Shown here piece by piece: positions 1 to 5,949 of a stretch of DNA of 6,100 nt (position 1 is the first letter of the stretch; every line of letters starts with the position of its first letter). Source of the DNA: Pseudomonadota bacterium. Its GTDB lineage: Bacteria > Pseudomonadota > Alphaproteobacteria > Sphingomonadales > Sphingomonadaceae. Below the pieces are notes generated by a model that searched no databases, had not been told where the DNA came from, and saw nothing but the letters and a program-made list of their open reading frames with translations. The stretch lies in contig JAEZFL010000051.1 of the NCBI GenBank assembly GCA_023417515.1, positions 1 to 6,100 of the forward strand. Direction: 5' to 3'. Made by a program: the position numbers and the translations under genes.

Positions 1-230
1 TTGGCGCGGGATCCGCCCAAGGCCCCTCCACCACTCGCTTCGCGAGCGGTCCCCCTCCCCATCGCCTCCGGCGACAGGGAGGATAGAAGGGCGTCCCTAG
101 CCTCTTCCCGCTCGTCCCAGGCCACCACCCGCGCCCCGCTGGCGAGCAGCGCCTCGACCGTCGCCCGGCCGGAGCGCGCGAGGCCGAGGACGGCGTATTT
201 CTTGCCGGAGAAGGCGCGCGCCGTGATCAC
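1..230 (-). CDS. murD: UDP-N-acetylmuramoyl-L-alanine--D-glutamate ligase MurD, N-terminal part (cut by window edge)
   Basis: MurD is the cytoplasmic ligase that adds D-glutamate to UDP-MurNAc-L-Ala using ATP. Only the first 76 codons are here. The start is a GTG at 230-228 that overlaps the mraY stop (GTGA, 4 bases), followed by ITARAFSGKKYAVLGLARSG. Residues 10-39 form the nucleotide-binding-type beta-alpha-beta unit of the MurD N-terminal domain: YAVLGLARSG, then a helix, then VVAWDER. The central ATPase domain with its P-loop lies beyond the edge. Identity rests on this N-terminus and on position directly after mraY. From about residue 44 the codons change character (GCT, AGG, CTA, AGT, GGA, GGG) and the peptide becomes Ser/Gly/Ala-rich. 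This stretch coincides with an intragenic palindromic repeat and does not look like normal MurD. No stop codon occurs up to the edge, so an intact but lengthened MurD is the simplest reading. A pseudogene cannot be excluded from this window. Confidence 0.88.
   Translation of the reverse strand, partial: MITARAFSGKKYAVLGLARSGRATVEALLASGARVVAWDEREEARDALLSSLSPEAMGRGTAREASGGGALGGSRA
22..83 (-). repeat. Intragenic palindromic repeat element inside murD
   Basis: Two adjacent hairpins lie within the murD frame. In the sense RNA the first (82 down to 54) pairs CCUCCC with GGGAGG and CGCC with GGCG around a 3-base loop, giving about 13 pairs including G-U wobbles. The second (50 down to 30) is ACCGCUCGC-GAA-GCGAGUGGU, nine pairs with one G-U. 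The flanking GGTGGAGGGG and TCCTCCC are typical of dispersed GC-rich palindromes that I associate with intergenic regions of sphingomonad genomes; this is recollection, not a search. The boundaries are approximate. The repeat is translated as roughly residues 50-70 of MurD without a stop and replaces the amino-acid and codon pattern expected there. It resembles in principle the in-frame palindromic elements described in Rickettsia (RPE), but no shared sequence is claimed. Confidence 0.65.
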
Positions 231-1297
231 CGCAGCTTCAGGGTCGACAGGCCGGCGAGCGCCAGCACGAAGGCGATGATCCAGAACCGGATCACCACGG
301 TCGGCTCGCTCCAGCCCTTCTGCTCGAAATGGTGGTGGATCGGCGCCATCCGGAACACGCGGCGGCCGGTGCGCTTGTAGAAGAAGACCTGGATGATGAC
401 GCTCAAGGCCTCCATCACGAACAGGCCGCCGACGATCCCGAGCACCACCTCATGCTTGCTCGCGACCGCGATCGCTCCGAGCGCCCCGCCCAGCGCGAGG
501 CTTCCGGTGTCGCCCATGAAGACCGCCGCCGGCGGCGCGTTGAACCACAGGAAGGCGAGGCCCGCTCCGACGATCGCCAGGCACAGAACGGTGAGGTCGC
601 CGGCGCCGAGGACATGGGGAATGCCGAGATAAGCCGCGAAATCGGCGCGCCCGACGAGATAGGTGATCAGCACGAAGGCGAGGCTGGCGATGATCACCGG
701 CATGGTCGCGAGCCCGTCGAGCCCGTCGGTGAGGTTCACCGCATTGCCGGCGCCGACGATGACCAGCGCCCCGAACGGGACGTAGAACCAGCCGAGGTCC
801 ACCACTGGCCCCTGAACGAAGGGCAGATAGAGCTCGCCGCCCGCCGAATAGACGATGATGGCGACTCCGATGCTTGCGATCAGGAACTCGAACACCAGCC
901 GCATCCGCGCCGACACGCCCTTGTGGCTACGCTTGGTGACCTTGTCGAAATCGTCGAGGAAACCGATGAGTCCGAAGCCCGCGGTGATGAACAGGCAGGC
1001 CCACAGATAGGGGTTCTCAAGGTCCATCCACAAAAGCATCGCGACCAGCACCGAGGTCAGGATCATCAGCCCGCCCATGGTCGGCGTGCCGCGCTTGGCG
1101 AGATGGGTGAGCGGGCCGTCGTCGCGGATCGGCTGGCCCTTGCCCTGGCGCACCCGAAGCCAGCCGATGAAGCGCGGCCCGATCAAGAGGCCGACGACGA
1201 GCGCGGTCGCTGTCGCTCCGCCGGCGCGGAACGTGATGTAGCGGAAGAGGTTGAAGATGCCTTCGTTACCGAAGAGGTCAGCGAGCAGCAGAAGCAT
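227..1297 (-). CDS. mraY: Phospho-N-acetylmuramoyl-pentapeptide-transferase MraY
   Basis: MraY is the integral membrane enzyme that transfers phospho-MurNAc-pentapeptide from UDP to undecaprenyl phosphate, forming lipid I on the inner face of the cytoplasmic membrane. The 356-residue product is close to the usual 360. Visible hallmarks are RDDGPLTHLAKRGTPTMGG (58-76), the Asp pair in GFLDDFDK (D115, D116), NAVNLTDGLDGLA (185-197), FMGDTGSLALGGALG (260-274) with D263, and MAPIHHHFE (317-325) with the three histidines H321-H323. Many hydrophobic segments of membrane-helix length cover the protein. I start at the ATG at 1297-1295 (MLLLLADLF), which shares one base with the murF stop (TAATG). An AGG lies about five bases upstream. 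The frame stays open further upstream, but that part reads as antisense-like arginine-rich sequence within murF. The stop TGA (229-227) overlaps the murD GTG. Nothing is missing or unusual. Confidence 0.98.
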   Translation of the reverse strand: MLLLLADLFGNEGIFNLFRYITFRAGGATATALVVGLLIGPRFIGWLRVRQGKGQPIRDDGPLTHLAKRGTPTMGGLMILTSVLVAMLLWMDLENPYLWACLFITAGFGLIGFLDDFDKVTKRSHKGVSARMRLVFEFLIASIGVAIIVYSAGGELYLPFVQGPVVDLGWFYVPFGALVIVGAGNAVNLTDGLDGLATMPVIIASLAFVLITYLVGRADFAAYLGIPHVLGAGDLTVLCLAIVGAGLAFLWFNAPPAAVFMGDTGSLALGGALGAIAVASKHEVVLGIVGGLFVMEALSVIIQVFFYKRTGRRVFRMAPIHHHFEQKGWSEPTVVIRFWIIAFVLALAGLSTLKLR

Positions 1298-2673
1298 TAG
1301 AGCCTGTCCCCCGCCAGCGCCTCGACGAGCCTGGCGAGCCCCAGCGAATTGGATCCTTTGACGAGTATCGCGTCGCCGGGGCGGATCGATTGGCGGACGA
1401 TCTCTGTGGCGGCAGGCGCGTCGGCCACATGCGTCAAATCGGCCTCCCCGCCAAGCGCTTTCGCGAGCGGCGCCATCTCTTCGCCGACGAGAATGACCCG
1501 TTCGACGCCCGCGGAACGGATCGGCTCGGCCAAAGCGGCGTGGAAGGCGTCGGAGTCCGGCCCCAATTCCTTCATCGATCCGAGCACCGCGATCCGGCGG
1601 CCCTCGACCTTTTCGGCGCCGAGCACGGCAAGCGTCGCGGCCATCGACGCGGGATTGGCATTGTAGCTCTCGTCGATCAGCAGCGCCTCGCCCGCGCCCA
1701 CGGAGATGCGATGACGCGCGCCGCGGCCCTTGAGCCCGCCGAGCTCGGCCAATGCCAGCCCGGCCGCGCCGAGATCGCCGCCCACCGCCTGGACCGCGGC
1801 AAGCACGGCAAGCGCGTTCGACACCATGTGCTGGCCCGGCTGAGGCAAGGTGAAGCTGACCTGGCTGTCGCCGACCTTGGCCGAGACCATCGTGCCGCCG
1901 TCGGTGGGCATGGCATAAGCGGCGCAGACGTCCGCGCCTTTCTCGAGGCCGAAGGTGACGATCCGCCCGGCATGAGGCTGCGCGGCGGCGATCAGCCGGT
2001 CGCGGTGGGGGCTGTCGAACGGGACGATTGCCGTGCCCCCCGGCTCCAGGCCTTCGAAAATCTCGCTTTTGGCATCGGCGATCGCCTCGTCGCTGGCGAA
2101 GAATTCGCGGTGGGCGCTGGCGATGGCGGTGACCAGGGCGACGTGCGGCCGGACCATGGCCGTCAGCGCGCGCAGCTCGCCCGCATGGTTCATGCCCATT
2201 TCGAGCACGGCATAACACGTGTCGCGCGGCATCCGGGCGAGGCTCAGCGGCACGCCGGTATGGTTGTTGTAGCTCTTGACCGAGCGGTGCACCCGGTCCC
2301 GCGCGCCGCGGTCGAGCGCCGCGAACAGGGCTTCCTTGGTCGTCGTCTTGCCGACCGAGCCGGTGACTCCGATGACTCGTGCCGAAGTGCGCGAGCGCGA
2401 CGCGATTCCGAGGTCGTTCAGCGCCTCGGTCGTGTCGGGAACGAGGACGTGGGGCGAGTCGACCGGCTCGCTGACGATCACGCCCGCCGCTCCTGCCGCG
2501 ACGGCCTTGCCGACGAAGCGATGGCCGTCGGTGGTCTCGCCCTTCAACGCGATGAACAGGTCGCCCGCCCCGATCTCTCGCGAGTCGAAGGCGACTCCGG
2601 TGACGGAGAAGTCCGCCGAAGCCGTGCCGCCGGTCGCCTCGGCGATTTCGGCTGAGGTCCAGAGCGAGGTCAT
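1297..2673 (-). CDS. murF: UDP-N-acetylmuramoyl-tripeptide--D-alanyl-D-alanine ligase MurF
   Basis: MurF is the cytoplasmic ligase that adds D-Ala-D-Ala to UDP-MurNAc-tripeptide using ATP, completing the pentapeptide handed to MraY. The product is 458 residues, normal for the family. The N-terminal substrate domain (about 1-98, with VAFDSREIGAGDLFIALKG at 27-45) is followed by the ATPase domain with P-loop GVTGSVGKTTTK (102-113), SYNNHTGVPLSL (134-145) and LEMGMNHAGE (157-166). The C-terminal domain carries LLIDESYNANP (331-341), VLGSMKELG (363-371) and LVKGSNSLGL (437-446). I chose the ATG at 2673-2671 (MTSLWTSAEI). It overlaps an upstream TGA (ATGA) and has AGGTG six bases before it. An in-frame GTG at 2682-2680 would add three residues but lies inside a duplicated repeat and is less likely. 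Upstream, the gene is separated from murE by a 165-bp palindromic insert. Downstream it overlaps mraY by one base. Confidence 0.97.
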   Translation of the reverse strand: MTSLWTSAEIAEATGGTASADFSVTGVAFDSREIGAGDLFIALKGETTDGHRFVGKAVAAGAAGVIVSEPVDSPHVLVPDTTEALNDLGIASRSRTSARVIGVTGSVGKTTTKEALFAALDRGARDRVHRSVKSYNNHTGVPLSLARMPRDTCYAVLEMGMNHAGELRALTAMVRPHVALVTAIASAHREFFASDEAIADAKSEIFEGLEPGGTAIVPFDSPHRDRLIAAAQPHAGRIVTFGLEKGADVCAAYAMPTDGGTMVSAKVGDSQVSFTLPQPGQHMVSNALAVLAAVQAVGGDLGAAGLALAELGGLKGRGARHRISVGAGEALLIDESYNANPASMAATLAVLGAEKVEGRRIAVLGSMKELGPDSDAFHAALAEPIRSAGVERVILVGEEMAPLAKALGGEADLTHVADAPAATEIVRQSIRPGDAILVKGSNSLGLARLVEALAGDRL

Positions 2674-2682
2674 GCCGCGCAC
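2666..2682. repeat. 17-bp direct repeat, copy at the murF start
   Basis: Plus-strand GAGGTCATGCCGCGCAC is identical to 2848-2864, and the two copies are 182 bp apart. On the sense strand this copy holds TGCGCGGC-ATG-ACCTC, including the murF start codon and the first codons after it. It also contains the end of the small linking frame (TGA overlapping ATG). The copies differ immediately on both sides. They look like a target-site duplication around the insert, although 17 bp is long for one. Confidence 0.85.
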
Positions 2683-2855
2683 CTAGCCATCCCCTCCCCT
2701 TCAGGGGAGGGGATTAAGGGGTGGGGAGCGGCTTTGCCCCCTCGATGGGGGCGAAGCCGCTTTGGTCGCAGCTGCGCTGCGAGCGAGGCTGAGCCTCGCC
2801 TCCACCCCATCCCCTCCTCTGAAGAGGAGGGGCTAAGGAATGCGCGTGAGGTCAT
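2670..2855 (-). CDS. Linking small ORF across the murE-murF insert (61 codons, probably not a functional protein)
   Basis: An open frame starts at the ATG overlapping the murE stop (ATGA at 2855-2852) and ends at the TGA overlapping the murF ATG (ATGA at 2673-2670). It encodes 61 residues beginning MTSRAFLSP, where MTS copies the murF N-terminus. The rest is low-complexity sequence from the palindromes, including PHPLIPSPEGEGMARCAA at the end. No domain, signal or membrane segment is visible. The peptide itself is unlikely to matter. A ribosome finishing murE could, however, restart here, cross the insert and restart at murF, preserving translational coupling. Initiation relies on a weak GAGTG six bases upstream. 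Translation is inferred only. Confidence 0.3.
   Translation of the reverse strand: MTSRAFLSPSSSEEGMGWRRGSASLAAQLRPKRLRPHRGGKAAPHPLIPSPEGEGMARCAA
2680..2684 (-). promoter_or_regulatory. Shine-Dalgarno-like site of murF (AGGTG) at the insert border
   Basis: The sense strand reads AGGTG-CGCGGC-ATG before murF, giving a reasonable ribosome-binding site six bases from the ATG. The first two bases (A, G) come from the end of the insert and the rest from the direct repeat. In the other repeat copy, at the murE end, the equivalent bases read GAGTG, a weaker match. The insert border may therefore have kept or improved murF initiation. Activity is inferred. Confidence 0.45.
2689..2714. repeat. Perfect 12-bp inverted repeat (left terminal hairpin)
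   Basis: ATCCCCTCCCCT (2689-2700) and its exact reverse complement (2703-2714) are separated by TC. This is the hairpin of the insert's left end, close upstream of murF in the sense RNA. The sense transcript runs on without a U-tract, so it is not a canonical intrinsic terminator. Confidence 0.85.
2727..2761. repeat. Central 15-bp inverted repeat of the insert
   Basis: AGCGGCTTTGCCCCC (2727-2741) pairs with GGGGGCGAAGCCGCT (2747-2761) around a 5-base loop, with one mismatched position (C-A in the sense RNA). It is the most stable-looking fold in the window. In the sense RNA it is followed by C-rich sequence, not by U residues, so I do not call it a terminator. It could stall polymerase or protect an RNA end. 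Confidence 0.8.
2783..2799. repeat. Palindrome GCGAGGCT-G-AGCCTCGC
   Basis: Perfect 8-bp arms flank a single central base. Next to it, CGCAGCTGCG (2767-2776) is a further perfect palindrome. Both belong to the internal part of the insert. No protein-binding role can be read from sequence. Confidence 0.7.
2811..2832. repeat. Perfect 10-bp inverted repeat (right terminal hairpin)
   Basis: CCCCTCCTCT (2811-2820) and its exact reverse complement (2823-2832) are separated by GA. This is the counterpart of the left terminal hairpin. The two differ at matched positions in both arms (CCCCT versus CCTCT), consistent with compensated change that keeps pairing. Confidence 0.8.
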
Positions 2856-2864
2856 GCCGCGCAC
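2848..2864. repeat. 17-bp direct repeat, copy at the murE end
   Basis: This is the second copy of GAGGTCATGCCGCGCAC. On the sense strand it holds the last murE codons (TGC GCG GCA TGA) and an ATG overlapping that stop, followed by ACCTC. That ACCTC matches codons 2-3 of murF rather than having any need to be here. This indicates that murE and murF originally met in one ATGA overlap, which was duplicated when the insert arrived. Confidence 0.85.
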
Positions 2865-4267
2865 TCGCGCGCCACGGCGACGTCGTCAAACGGAAGGACC
2901 ATGTTACCCACAATTTGTCCCTGCTCGTGGCCCTTGCCGGCGAGCAGGATGATGTCGCCCTCCCCCGCCTCGGCCACGGCGGCGGCGATCGCCTCGCGGC
3001 GGCCGCCGACCTCGCGCGCGTCGGGAGCGCCGGCGAGGATGTCGCGGCGGATCGCTGCGGGATCCTCGCTCCGGGGATTGTCGTCGGTGACGATGACGAG
3101 GTCGGACAGGCGCTGGGCGACCTCGCCCATTTCCGGGCGCTTGCCCTGGTCGCGATCGCCGCCGGCGCCGAACACCGTGATCAGCCTTTTTTCGGTGTGC
3201 GGCCGAAGCGCCTCGATCGCCGCCTCGATGGCATCCGGCGTATGGGCATAGTCGACATAGATCGGCGCGCCGCGACGTGTGATCACCGCGCGCTCGAGCC
3301 GGCCCCGCACGGGGTGCACGCGCCCGAGGCAGGCGAGCGTGTGCGCGAGATCGCCGCCGGTAGCGATGACCAGGCCCGCCGCCGTCAGCGCGTTGGCCGC
3401 CTGATAGGCGCCGATCAGGTTGAGCGTGACCTTGTGGCTCTTGCCGTCGGCCTCGATGACCATCGTCTGGCCGAGCGGAGTCCGGCTGCGCTCGACCAGG
3501 CGCAGGGTCTCGCCCCTGGTGCCGGCGGTGAGGAGCTTGAGACCGCGTACGCCGGCGCGGCGGGCGACCTCGGCCGACTTGGGATCGTCCATCCAGATGA
3601 TGGCATGCCCGTCCGGCTCGACCACTTCGTCGAACAGCCGCATCTTGGCCTCGAAATAGGCCTCCATCGTGCCGTGATAGTCGAGATGGTCGCGGCTGAA
3701 ATTGGTGAAGGCGGCGGCCTGCACCGGAAGACCTTCGGTGCGATATTGCGACAGGCCGTGGCTCGACGCCTCGAAGGCGGCATGGGTGATGCCCATCTTG
3801 GCGAGCCCGGCCATGTTCGACAGGAAGGTGACGATGTCCGGCGTGGTGAGGCCGGTCGTCACCTGGTCGTCCGCCGTGGTGACCCCAAGGGTGCCGATGC
3901 TCGCGGAAGGGTGCCCGGCCATCCGCCACAGCTGGCGGGTCAGCTCGACGTTCGACGTCTTGCCGTTGGTGCCGGTCACCGCGACCACCGTCTTCGGAAA
4001 CGGCTTGAAGAAGCGCGCCGCCAGCCGGGCGAACAACTGGCGCGGCTCGGCGGCGGCGATGTGGAGCGCGCCTTCGACCTTCGCCTCCGGCCGCGCCACC
4101 ACCGCGACGGCGCCGGACCGAACGGCATCGGCAATGAAATCCTCGCCGTTGAAGCGGGTGCCCTGGAAGGCGCCGAAGATCGTTCCGGGCGCGACCTTGC
4201 GGTGGTCGATCGCGAAACCGGTGACCGAAGCGGTCTCGCTACCGCCGGTCAGCGCTCCCAGGCGCAT
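2852..4267 (-). CDS. murE: UDP-N-acetylmuramoyl-tripeptide synthetase MurE (predicted meso-diaminopimelate-adding)
   Basis: MurE is the cytoplasmic ATP-dependent ligase that adds the third residue to UDP-MurNAc-L-Ala-D-Glu. The product is 471 residues, slightly shorter than E. coli MurE (495) because the N-terminal domain is compact. Landmarks are P-loop GTNGKTS (99-105), FEASSHGLSQYR (165-176), TNFSRDHLDYHG (188-199), K208 in YFEAKMRLF (the lysine carbamylated in this family), YVDYAHTPDA (337-346), FGAGGDRDQGKRP (366-378) and LAGKGHEQGQ (442-451). DDNPRSE (395-401) is the form of the substrate motif associated with meso-diaminopimelate rather than lysine. The ATG at 4267-4265 shares one base with the ftsI stop (TGATG). 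Longer in-frame extension upstream only reads shadow sequence of ftsI. The stop TGA (2854-2852) sits in an ATGA overlap inside a direct repeat, so the end of the protein is apparently unaffected by the neighbouring insert. Confidence 0.97.
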   Translation of the reverse strand: MRLGALTGGSETASVTGFAIDHRKVAPGTIFGAFQGTRFNGEDFIADAVRSGAVAVVARPEAKVEGALHIAAAEPRQLFARLAARFFKPFPKTVVAVTGTNGKTSNVELTRQLWRMAGHPSASIGTLGVTTADDQVTTGLTTPDIVTFLSNMAGLAKMGITHAAFEASSHGLSQYRTEGLPVQAAAFTNFSRDHLDYHGTMEAYFEAKMRLFDEVVEPDGHAIIWMDDPKSAEVARRAGVRGLKLLTAGTRGETLRLVERSRTPLGQTMVIEADGKSHKVTLNLIGAYQAANALTAAGLVIATGGDLAHTLACLGRVHPVRGRLERAVITRRGAPIYVDYAHTPDAIEAAIEALRPHTEKRLITVFGAGGDRDQGKRPEMGEVAQRLSDLVIVTDDNPRSEDPAAIRRDILAGAPDAREVGGRREAIAAAVAEAGEGDIILLAGKGHEQGQIVGNMVLPFDDVAVARECAA

Positions 4268-5949
4268 CAGTCTGCCGCACCCTGCACCAGATGCGCGATG
4301 TCGGAGACGTCGATGTCGCGAGTCGCGGACGGGGTGATTCCGAGCAGCGCGCCGGTGCGGGCGATCACCCGCGAGACGACCGGCGCCGCGGTATAGGCGG
4401 CGGTGGTCTGGCCTTGATTGGCTTCGGTCCGTTCGGGGGCGTCGAGCATCACCAGCACCACATAGCGCGGCCGGTCCATCGGGAAAGCCGCCGCGAAGGT
4501 CGAAACGTTCACCGAACGCGAATAGCCGCCGACTCCCGGCTTCTCGGCGGTGCCGGTCTTGCCGCCGACCCGGAAGCCCTGGGCCTCGGCGCGGCGGCCG
4601 CTGCCGTTGGTGACGATCAGTCGAAGCATCTGGCGCATGCGCCGGCTGGTCTCGGGGGTGAACACCCGCTCGCCGGCAGAAACCTGGCCCGGCGTTCGGC
4701 GCAGCAGGGTCGCCGGCCGCCACAGGCCGCCATTGACCAGAGTCGCATAAGCGTTGGCGAGATGGAGCGGAGTCACCGCGATGCCATGGCCGAAGCTGGT
4801 GGTGAGCAGGGTCGGACGCGTCCACTCGCGCGGGTAAAGCGGCCGCTGGCGCTCGCGCAGCTCGATGGCCGGCGCCTCGTTGAAGTGGAGCGCTCGGAAC
4901 ATCACGTCCATCCGCTCCGCCCCAAGCCGCTCGGCGATTCGCGCGGTGGCGACGTTCGACGACTTGGTGAGGATCTCGGGAACGCTCAGCGCGCGGCCGG
5001 CCGGATGGCTGTCGCCGATGCGATGGCGGCCGACCATCAATGCGGTCTGCGTGTCCCAATATTCGCTCGGGCGGGTGACTCCGGCGTCGAGCGCCGCGGC
5101 GACGGTGAGCGGCTTGAAGGTCGAGCCGAGCTCGTAGACGCTCTGGGTGATGTTGTTGCGGCGGCCGTCATTGCTGCCCTGGCCCGGGACGTTCGGGTTG
5201 AAGCCGGGGGCCGAGGCCATGGCGAGCAGCTCGCCGGTGTCGACGTCGAGCACGATCCCGGTGCCGCCGATCGCGCGCATCTCGGTCATCGCCCAGCCCA
5301 GCTCGGCCTCCATCGCCGCCTGGACCCGGCTGTCGATGGACAAGGCGACTGGCTGCGAGCGGCCGGCCTCGCCGAGCAGGGTCTCCTCGAGCGAGCGCTC
5401 GACCCCGGCGACTCCGTGGCCGCTGTCGTCGAGCCAGCCGAGCAGGTGCGCGCCGAGCGCGGCCTGCGGATAGAGCCGTGTCGGCTCCTGGGCGAAGGTG
5501 ATTCCGGGGTCGCCGAGCGCGTTCACCGCCTCGACCAGCTCGGCGTCGGCGCGGCGGCGAAGATAGGTGAAGCTGACGTCGCGGCGGAGCTGGTTCAGAT
5601 ACCAGTCGGCGCCCTGCTCCGGCATCAGCTCGTTGAGCCGGGCCGCCAGCTCGACCTTGTCGCCGATGATGTTGCGCGGCTGGACTCCGATCGCCCACGC
5701 CTCGATCGTGGTCGCAAGCACCACTCCGTTGCGGTCGACGATGTCGCCGCGCGGCGGCAGGGTCGCCGCTGCGGCGCTGCGCCCGCCGGTGTCGGAGAAG
5801 GCGTGAAGCTGGGCCAGGCGAGCGCCGATCAGGAACACCGCGCCGGCGAACAGCAGCAGGACCAGCATCAGCCGGTCGTAGGCGATGCCCCCCTGCTCTT
5901 CCTTCTGATTTTCGGCAGCCGGCAGGACATGCGCGGCGAGTGTCGCCAT
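4267..5949 (-). CDS. ftsI: Septal peptidoglycan D,D-transpeptidase FtsI (penicillin-binding protein 3, class B)
   Basis: FtsI is the division-specific transpeptidase that crosslinks peptidoglycan at the septum with FtsW and the FtsQLB complex. The 560-residue product has a short cytoplasmic tail, one membrane helix (about 27-48, LMLVLLLFAGAVFLIGARL) and a periplasmic part. The pedestal domain begins at PPRGDIVDRNGVVLA (65-79), the class B signature. Catalytic motifs are all present: SxxK in GSTFKP with S276 and K279, SSN (330-332) and KTGTAEK (464-470). There are no PASTA repeats, as usual in Proteobacteria. The ATG at 5949-5947 overlaps the stop of the upstream frame (TGATG), and an in-frame stop only about 13 codons further upstream leaves no better start. 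The gene overlaps murE by one base. Expression is presumably from an upstream dcw promoter outside the window. Confidence 0.97.
   Translation of the reverse strand: MATLAAHVLPAAENQKEEQGGIAYDRLMLVLLLFAGAVFLIGARLAQLHAFSDTGGRSAAAATLPPRGDIVDRNGVVLATTIEAWAIGVQPRNIIGDKVELAARLNELMPEQGADWYLNQLRRDVSFTYLRRRADAELVEAVNALGDPGITFAQEPTRLYPQAALGAHLLGWLDDSGHGVAGVERSLEETLLGEAGRSQPVALSIDSRVQAAMEAELGWAMTEMRAIGGTGIVLDVDTGELLAMASAPGFNPNVPGQGSNDGRRNNITQSVYELGSTFKPLTVAAALDAGVTRPSEYWDTQTALMVGRHRIGDSHPAGRALSVPEILTKSSNVATARIAERLGAERMDVMFRALHFNEAPAIELRERQRPLYPREWTRPTLLTTSFGHGIAVTPLHLANAYATLVNGGLWRPATLLRRTPGQVSAGERVFTPETSRRMRQMLRLIVTNGSGRRAEAQGFRVGGKTGTAEKPGVGGYSRSVNVSTFAAAFPMDRPRYVVLVMLDAPERTEANQGQTTAAYTAAPVVSRVIARTGALLGITPSATRDIDVSDIAHLVQGAAD

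Larger units (their letters stand above)
2683..2847. mobile_element. MITE/REP-like palindromic insert between murE and murF
   Basis: This is about 165 bp of palindromic GC-rich DNA flanked by a 17-bp direct repeat. The ends form imperfect terminal inverted repeats. The left end (2683-2726) reads CTAGCC, a CCCCTCCCCT hairpin, then GGGGTGGGG. The reverse complement of the right end (2838-2800) reads CCTTAGCC, a CCTCCTCT hairpin, then GGGGTGG. Each terminal repeat itself folds into a hairpin, and the middle holds a 15-bp stem (2727-2761) and smaller palindromes. Nine bases (2839-2847) separate the right terminal repeat from its direct repeat, so the ends are not symmetrical. There is no transposase gene and no room for one, so any movement would have had to be in trans. 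I recall similar CCCCTCCCCT/AGGGGAGGGG modules from intergenic regions of sphingomonads, but this is unverified. Confidence 0.65.

Noticed and set aside
1298..2218. Upstream in-frame extension of mraY (to 663 codons)
   Set aside because: The extra part lies in another frame of murF and is arginine-rich nonsense. MraY of normal length starts at 1297 at a TAATG overlap.
2683..2847. Intrinsic transcription terminator or riboswitch between murE and murF
   Set aside because: No stem is followed by a U-run in either direction, termination here would silence essential downstream genes, and no known riboswitch core was recognised. The inverted-repeat ends and direct repeats fit an inserted element better.
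2666..2864. CRISPR-like direct repeats
   Set aside because: There are only two copies, and they flank a single palindromic insert and overlap gene ends.
2840..4396. Long plus-strand open frame opposite murE (518 codons), and others at 329-1300 and 1390-2655
   Set aside because: They are antisense shadows of murE, mraY and murF. The peptides are His/Arg/Asp/Gly-rich with no domain, as expected when GC-rich genes are read on the other strand.
4268..5059. Upstream in-frame extension of murE (to 735 codons)
   Set aside because: It overlaps the FtsI transpeptidase domain in another frame. The ATG at 4267 gives a complete MurE and overlaps the ftsI stop.
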